Part shown: piece by piece, positions 60,004-64,000 of the stretch
Layout: each line of letters starts with the position of its first letter
Numbering within the stretch: the stretch's first letter is position 1
Assembly: GCF_001718695.1 (NCBI RefSeq)
Contig: NZ_CP013422.1
Location: 558,001 to 622,000, forward strand
Length of the DNA: 64,000 nucleotides
Direction: 5' to 3'
DNA from: Burkholderia ubonensis
Lineage (GTDB): Bacteria > Pseudomonadota > Gammaproteobacteria > Burkholderiales > Burkholderiaceae
Program-made: the position numbers and the translations under genes
Notes under the pieces: generated by a model
What the model saw: the letters and a program-made list of their open reading frames with translations, nothing else
Database searches by the model: none
Told to the model about the DNA's origin: nothing

Positions 60004-60808
60004 ATGACATCGAACCAGGCGAACAACGCGAATCCGACCGGCGCAGGCGGCCCAGGGCAGCCGGGCGCGGCCGAGCTCGCGCCGAACGCCGTCACCGACG
60101 TTCAGCCCTTTATACCAGCAGATCAAGGCATTGATCACGCAGAGTCTCGAGTCGGGCGAATGGAAGCCGGGCGAGATCATTCCGAGCGAAGTGGAGCTCG
60201 CCGGCCGCTACAAGGTCAGCCAGGGCACCGTGCGCAAGGCGATCGACGAGCTGGCCGCGGAAAACCTCGTGGTTCGCCGGCAGGGCAAGGGCACGTTTGT
60301 TGCAACGCACAATGAGGATCGCGCGCAATTCCGGTTCCTGCGCCTCTTGGCCGACGACGGCGCGGAGCACGCGCACGTGAGCCGCCTGCTCGAGTGCCGG
60401 CGCGCGCGCGCGCCGGCCGAGATCGCCCGCCAGCTCGACCTGAAGCCGGCCGACCCGGTGGTGCAGGTGCGGCGCCTGCTCGAATTCGAGGGCGAGACGA
60501 CGGTGCTGGACGAGATCTGGCTGCCGGGCGCGATGTTCCGCGGCCTCACGTTCGAGCGGCTCAGCGAGTACAAGGGGCCGCTCTACGCGATGTTCGAGAC
60601 GGAGTTCGGCACCCGCATGATCCGCGCGTCGGAGAAGATCCGCGCGGTGGCGGCGGAGCCGGCGGTGGCCGACCTGCTGCATGTGCCGACAGGTTTCCCG
60701 TTGCTGTCGGTCGAGCGCGTGTCCTATACATATGGTGACCGGCCGGTGGAAGTGCGGCGCGGCTGGTATGTCACAACCGGGTATTACTATCAGAACGACT
60801 TGAGCTGA
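60004..60808 (+). pseudogene. GntR/HutC-family regulator, frameshifted
   Basis: Ligand-responsive repressor with an N-terminal winged helix (LESGEWKPGEIIPSEVELAG, YKVSQGTVRKAIDELAAENL, QGKGTF) and a UTRA effector domain (VQVRRLLEFEGETTVLDEIW, FPLLSVERVSYTYGDRPVEV). From the ATG at 60004 the frame runs to VTDVQPF, where one extra T in the run 60109-60111 breaks it. Deleting one base gives QPLYQQIKALITQSL, the usual GntR first helix, and 267 residues. A TTG at 60131 could start a version lacking that helix. It sits between mdh and sdhCDAB and probably controls them. Possibly a sequencing error. Confidence 0.85.
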
Positions 60809-60944
60809 CGATGCGGCTATCGGCTCGTGTCCCGTGCATTCGCGCTCCCCACACTGTCCGCGAAGCACGTTTCGGGCCGCCTTTGTTCGTGTTTGCGTAA
60901 CGCTCCTGAGCAGGTTTTCGCTGCAGCGCGATATAAAAAGGCGC

Positions 60945-60950
60945 TAAAAT
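60945..60950 (+). promoter_or_regulatory. Possible -10 box for the sdh operon
   Basis: TAAAAT, 38 bases before the sdhC ATG, within an A/T-richer patch following ATATAAAAAGG. No good -35 box was found at standard spacing. Confidence 0.3.
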
Positions 60951-60987
60951 TGCGGATTAGTGTCACAACATAAAGTAGGGGTCTAGC

Positions 60988-61404
60988 ATGACTGATGCAG
61001 TAAGAAAGCCGAGGCCGGAATACCGGAACATCGGGTTCGGCGACATCACGATGAAATATCGCCTGCCGCTAGCGGCGAAGGTTTCGATTCTCCATCGAGT
61101 CAGCGGTGCGCTGCTGTTCCTGTTCCTCCCGTTCCTGCTGTTCCTCTTCGACCAGAGCCTCACCTCCGAGCTCAGCTTCGAAGGCTTCAAGTTCTTTCTC
61201 TCCAACGTCATCGTCAAGCTCATCGTCCTCGCGTTGTCGTGGGCGTTCTTCCTCCATTTCTGCGCCGGCATCCGCCACCTGCTGATGGACATCAACCACG
61301 ATGCCGTCACCAAGGAGCGCGGCAAGTCGACCTCGGTCGTCGTGATCGCCGTCTCGTCGCTGCTGACCGTCGCGATGGCCCTCAAACTGTTCGGAGCATT
61401 CTAA
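60988..61404 (+). CDS. sdhC: Succinate dehydrogenase cytochrome b556 subunit
   Basis: Membrane anchor binding haem b and ubiquinone with SdhD. The 138-residue protein has three helices and the family opening YRNIGFGDITMKYRLPLAAKVSILHRVSGALLF, abbreviated here to its R-x-x-S/His core (ILHRVSGALL), and the haem-ligand helix FLHFCAGIRHLLMDI. First gene of sdhCDAB; sdhD begins 4 bases on. Confidence 0.95.
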   Translation: MTDAVRKPRPEYRNIGFGDITMKYRLPLAAKVSILHRVSGALLFLFLPFLLFLFDQSLTSELSFEGFKFFLSNVIVKLIVLALSWAFFLHFCAGIRHLLMDINHDAVTKERGKSTSVVVIAVSSLLTVAMALKLFGAF

Positions 61405-61407
61405 GAA

Positions 61408-61776
61408 ATGGCAGCCAACAACCGAATCGGCTCGAAGCGCCTCGTCGTCGGCGCGCACTATGGCCTGCGCGACTGGCTCGCGCAGCGCGTCACGGCCGCG
61501 ATCATGGCCGTCTACACGATCATCCTGCTGGTGCTGTTCTTCGGCGCGCACGATTTCTCGTACGAAGGCTGGGCGTCGATCTTCGCCGCGCAATGGATGA
61601 AGCTCGCCACCTTCGTGACGCTGCTCTCCCTCTTCTACCACGCATGGATCGGCGTGCGCGACATCTGGATGGACTACGTGAAGCCCGTCGGTGTGCGCCT
61701 GCTGCTGCAATCGCTGACCATCGTCTGGCTGCTCGCATGTGCGGGCTACGCCGCGCAGATTCTCTGGAGAGTGTAA
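61408..61776 (+). CDS. sdhD: Succinate dehydrogenase membrane anchor subunit
   Basis: A 122-residue three-helix subunit. It has GLRDWLAQRVTAAIMAVYTI at the N-terminus and SLFYHAWIGVRDIWMDYVKP, which contains the quinone-site and haem-ligand residues. sdhC and sdhA lie 3 bases away on each side. Confidence 0.95.
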   Translation: MAANNRIGSKRLVVGAHYGLRDWLAQRVTAAIMAVYTIILLVLFFGAHDFSYEGWASIFAAQWMKLATFVTLLSLFYHAWIGVRDIWMDYVKPVGVRLLLQSLTIVWLLACAGYAAQILWRV

Positions 61777-61779
61777 AGA

Positions 61780-63555
61780 ATGGCTGCAATCAAAACTTCC
61801 CTCCCGCGTCGCAAGTTCGACGTCGTGATCGTCGGCGCGGGCGGCTCCGGCTTGCGTGCGGCGCTGCAACTGTCGCGCGCGGGCCTGTCGGTCTGCGTGC
61901 TGTCGAAGGTGTTCCCGACGCGTTCGCACACGGTCGCCGCACAGGGTGGGATCGGCGCATCGCTCGGCAACATGAGCGAAGACAACTGGCACTATCACTT
62001 CTACGACACGATCAAGGGCTCCGACTGGCTCGGCGACCAGGACGCGATCGAGTTCATGTGCCGTGAAGCGCCGAACGTCGTGTACGAGCTCGAGCACTTC
62101 GGCATGCCGTTCGACCGCAACGCGGACGGCACGATCTACCAGCGCCCGTTCGGCGGCCACACCGCGAACTACGGCGAGAAGCCGGTCCAGCGCGCCTGCG
62201 CGGCCGCCGACCGTACCGGTCACGCGCTGCTGCACACGCTGTACCAGCAGAACGTCGCGGCGAAGACGCAGTTCTTCGTCGAATGGATGGCGCTCGACCT
62301 GATCCGCGACGCGGACGGCGACGTGCTCGGCGTGACGGCACTCGAAATGGAAACGGGCGACGTCTACATCCTCGAAGGCAAGACCACGCTGTTCGCGACG
62401 GGCGGCGCAGGCCGGATCTTCGCGGCGTCGACCAACGCGTTCATCAACACCGGCGACGGCCTCGGCATGGCGGCCCGCTCGGGCATCGCGCTGCAGGACA
62501 TGGAGTTCTGGCAGTTCCACCCGACCGGCGTGGCCGGCGCGGGCGTGCTGATCACGGAAGGCGTGCGCGGCGAAGGCGGCATCCTGCGCAACGCGAACGG
62601 CGAGCGCTTCATGGAGCGCTATGCGCCGACGCTGAAGGACCTGGCGCCGCGCGACTTCGTGTCCCGCTCGATGGACCAGGAAATCAAGGAAGGCCGCGGC
62701 GTGGGCCCGAACAAGGACCACGTGCTGCTCGACCTGTCGCACATCGGCGCCGAGACGATCATGAAGCGTCTGCCGTCGATCCGCGAAATCGCGCTGAAGT
62801 TCGCGAACGTCGACTGCATCAAGGAACCGATCCCGGTCGTCCCGACCATCCATTACCAGATGGGCGGCATCCCGACCAACATTCACGGCCAGGTCGTCGG
62901 CACGTCGCGCGACCACAAGGAGCCGATCAACGGCTTCTACGCGGTGGGCGAATGCTCGTGCGTGTCCGTGCACGGCGCGAACCGCCTCGGCACGAACTCG
63001 CTGCTCGACCTCGTGGTGTTCGGCCGCGCGGCCGGCAACCACATCGTCGAGCACGTGAAGAACCAGCGCGATCACAAGCCGCTGCCGGCCGATGCAGGCG
63101 AATTCTCGCTGGCGCGCCTGAACAAGCTCGAGAAGTCGTCGTCGGGCGAATACACGCAGGACGTCGCGAACGACATCCGTGCGACGATGCAGAAGCACGC
63201 AGGCGTGTTCCGCACGTCGGCGCTGCTGAAGGAAGGCGTCGAGCAGATGGCCGGCCTGAAGGAGCGGGTTGCCAACATCCACCTGAAGGACAAGTCGAAG
63301 GTGTTCAACACCGCGCGCGTCGAAGCGCTCGAGCTGGAGAACCTGATCGAAGTCGCCCGCGCGACGATGGTGTCGGCGGAAGCCCGCAAGGAAAGCCGCG
63401 GCGCGCACGCGCACAGCGACTACGAGCACCGCGACGACGAGAACTGGCTGCGCCACACGCTGTGGTACAGCGAAGGCGATCGCCTCGACTACAAGCCGGT
63501 TCAAATGAAGCCGCTGACGGTCGACTCCGTGCCGCCGAAGCCGCGCACGTTCTAA
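61780..63555 (+). CDS. sdhA: Succinate dehydrogenase flavoprotein subunit
   Basis: Catalytic subunit oxidising succinate to fumarate, 591 residues. FAD-binding VIVGAGGSGLRAAL (about 16-29), covalent flavin His50 in TRSHTVAAQGG, and substrate/catalytic segments QFHPTG, GANRLGTNSLLDLVVFGRAAG with the active-site Arg further on. C-terminus is of the usual RKESRGAHAHSDY type. It is followed by sdhB after 21 bases. Confidence 0.97.
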   Translation: MAAIKTSLPRRKFDVVIVGAGGSGLRAALQLSRAGLSVCVLSKVFPTRSHTVAAQGGIGASLGNMSEDNWHYHFYDTIKGSDWLGDQDAIEFMCREAPNVVYELEHFGMPFDRNADGTIYQRPFGGHTANYGEKPVQRACAAADRTGHALLHTLYQQNVAAKTQFFVEWMALDLIRDADGDVLGVTALEMETGDVYILEGKTTLFATGGAGRIFAASTNAFINTGDGLGMAARSGIALQDMEFWQFHPTGVAGAGVLITEGVRGEGGILRNANGERFMERYAPTLKDLAPRDFVSRSMDQEIKEGRGVGPNKDHVLLDLSHIGAETIMKRLPSIREIALKFANVDCIKEPIPVVPTIHYQMGGIPTNIHGQVVGTSRDHKEPINGFYAVGECSCVSVHGANRLGTNSLLDLVVFGRAAGNHIVEHVKNQRDHKPLPADAGEFSLARLNKLEKSSSGEYTQDVANDIRATMQKHAGVFRTSALLKEGVEQMAGLKERVANIHLKDKSKVFNTARVEALELENLIEVARATMVSAEARKESRGAHAHSDYEHRDDENWLRHTLWYSEGDRLDYKPVQMKPLTVDSVPPKPRTF

Positions 63556-63576
63556 GCCGAGTCAAAGGAATCCGAA

Positions 63577-64000
63577 ATGGCAAAACGCATTTTTGAAGTC
63601 TACCGCTACGATCCGGACAAGGACGCAGCGCCGCGCATGCAGACGTACGAGCTGGACCTCCAGCACGAGCGCATGCTGCTGGATGCACTGGTCAAGCTGA
63701 AGGCCGTCGACGAGACGCTGTCGTTCCGCCGTTCGTGCCGCGAAGGCGTGTGCGGCTCGGACGCGATGAACATCAACGGCAAGAACGGTCTCGCGTGCCT
63801 GACGAACCTGAACGACCTGCCGCAGAAGATCGTGCTGCGCCCGCTGCCGGGCCTGCCCGTCGTGCGCGACCTGATCGTCGACATGACGCACTTCTTCAAC
63901 CAGTACCACTCGATCAAGCCGTACCTGATCAACGACGCGCCGCCGCCCGAGAAGGAGCGCCTGCAGTCGCCGCAGGAACGCGACGAGCTCGACGGCGTGT
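63577..64000 (+). CDS. sdhB: Succinate dehydrogenase iron-sulfur subunit, partial
   Basis: The first 141 codons of the iron-sulfur subunit; the gene runs off the window. The [2Fe-2S] domain is visible as SFRRSCREGVCGSDAMNING with the final Cys in GLACLTNL, and the linker PGLPVVRDLIVDMTHFF leads towards the missing [4Fe-4S]/[3Fe-4S] domain. ATG at 63577 behind AAAGGAA. Confidence 0.96.
   Translation, partial: MAKRIFEVYRYDPDKDAAPRMQTYELDLQHERMLLDALVKLKAVDETLSFRRSCREGVCGSDAMNINGKNGLACLTNLNDLPQKIVLRPLPGLPVVRDLIVDMTHFFNQYHSIKPYLINDAPPPEKERLQSPQERDELDGV

Noticed and set aside
61069..63504. 811-codon open frame antisense to sdhCDA
   Set aside because: Crosses three genuine genes on the opposite strand and has no recognisable domain.

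Overview
The window is high-GC (roughly two-thirds G+C in the housekeeping genes) proteobacterial DNA, almost certainly from the Burkholderia cepacia complex. The best pointers are lipA/lipB, which encode the well-known 320-residue 'cepacia' lipase and its foldase, an rpoD with an Ala/Lys-rich N-terminal extension, and an acnA - prpD - mdh - gntR - sdhCDAB cluster. From memory of the family, rpoD, lipAB and the TCA cluster lie in this order on the second chromosome of B. cenocepacia and relatives; that placement is knowledge of the group, not something the window proves.

Layout. 1-2.7 kb: rpoD and a CAU-anticodon tRNA. About 2.7-18.1 kb: a Tn7-like transposon beside the tRNA, with a leftward tnsAB-tnsC-tniQ operon (TnsA endonuclease and TnsB integrase fused in one protein), a small divergent HTH-type gene behind a palindromic operator, and a very large DUF4011/helicase/Vsr-like defence gene of the Hhe type. 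An IS21-family element has cut off the 3' end of that defence gene. About 18.07-18.4 kb: what looks like the worn remnant (end, terminator, tniQ 3' end) of an older related element behind the first. 18.4-24.7 kb: decayed gene pieces, a chemoreceptor, a patatin-like phospholipase with an unknown partner, and a NERD-domain protein.

24.9-37.6 kb: envelope and metabolic genes (phospholipase D-like lipoprotein, MscS-type channel, luciferase-like oxidoreductase, sirtuin, DUF938 methyltransferase, gnd, M23 lipoprotein, Pr6Pr membrane protein, cytochrome b561). 37.7-42.6 kb: DUF2946 protein plus TonB copper receptor, then lipase and foldase. 42.7-48.8 kb: a MocR-type regulator divergent from a four-gene polyamine-type ABC importer. 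48.9-52.5 kb: a secreted S53 peptidase and an ArsR-SRPBCC-DUF1801 operon. 52.6-64 kb: TCA genes: aconitase, PrpD-like dehydratase, a CitE/HpcH-type lyase and malate dehydrogenase run leftward; a GntR regulator and sdhCDAB run rightward, with a perfect 16-bp palindrome between the two arms. sdhB runs off the window end.

Three otherwise conventional genes (sirtuin, MocR, GntR) are each broken by a single-base indel in a short homopolymer. This looks more like base-calling error than decay, so their pseudogene status is provisional. No CRISPR array, cas gene, rRNA or prophage module was seen.
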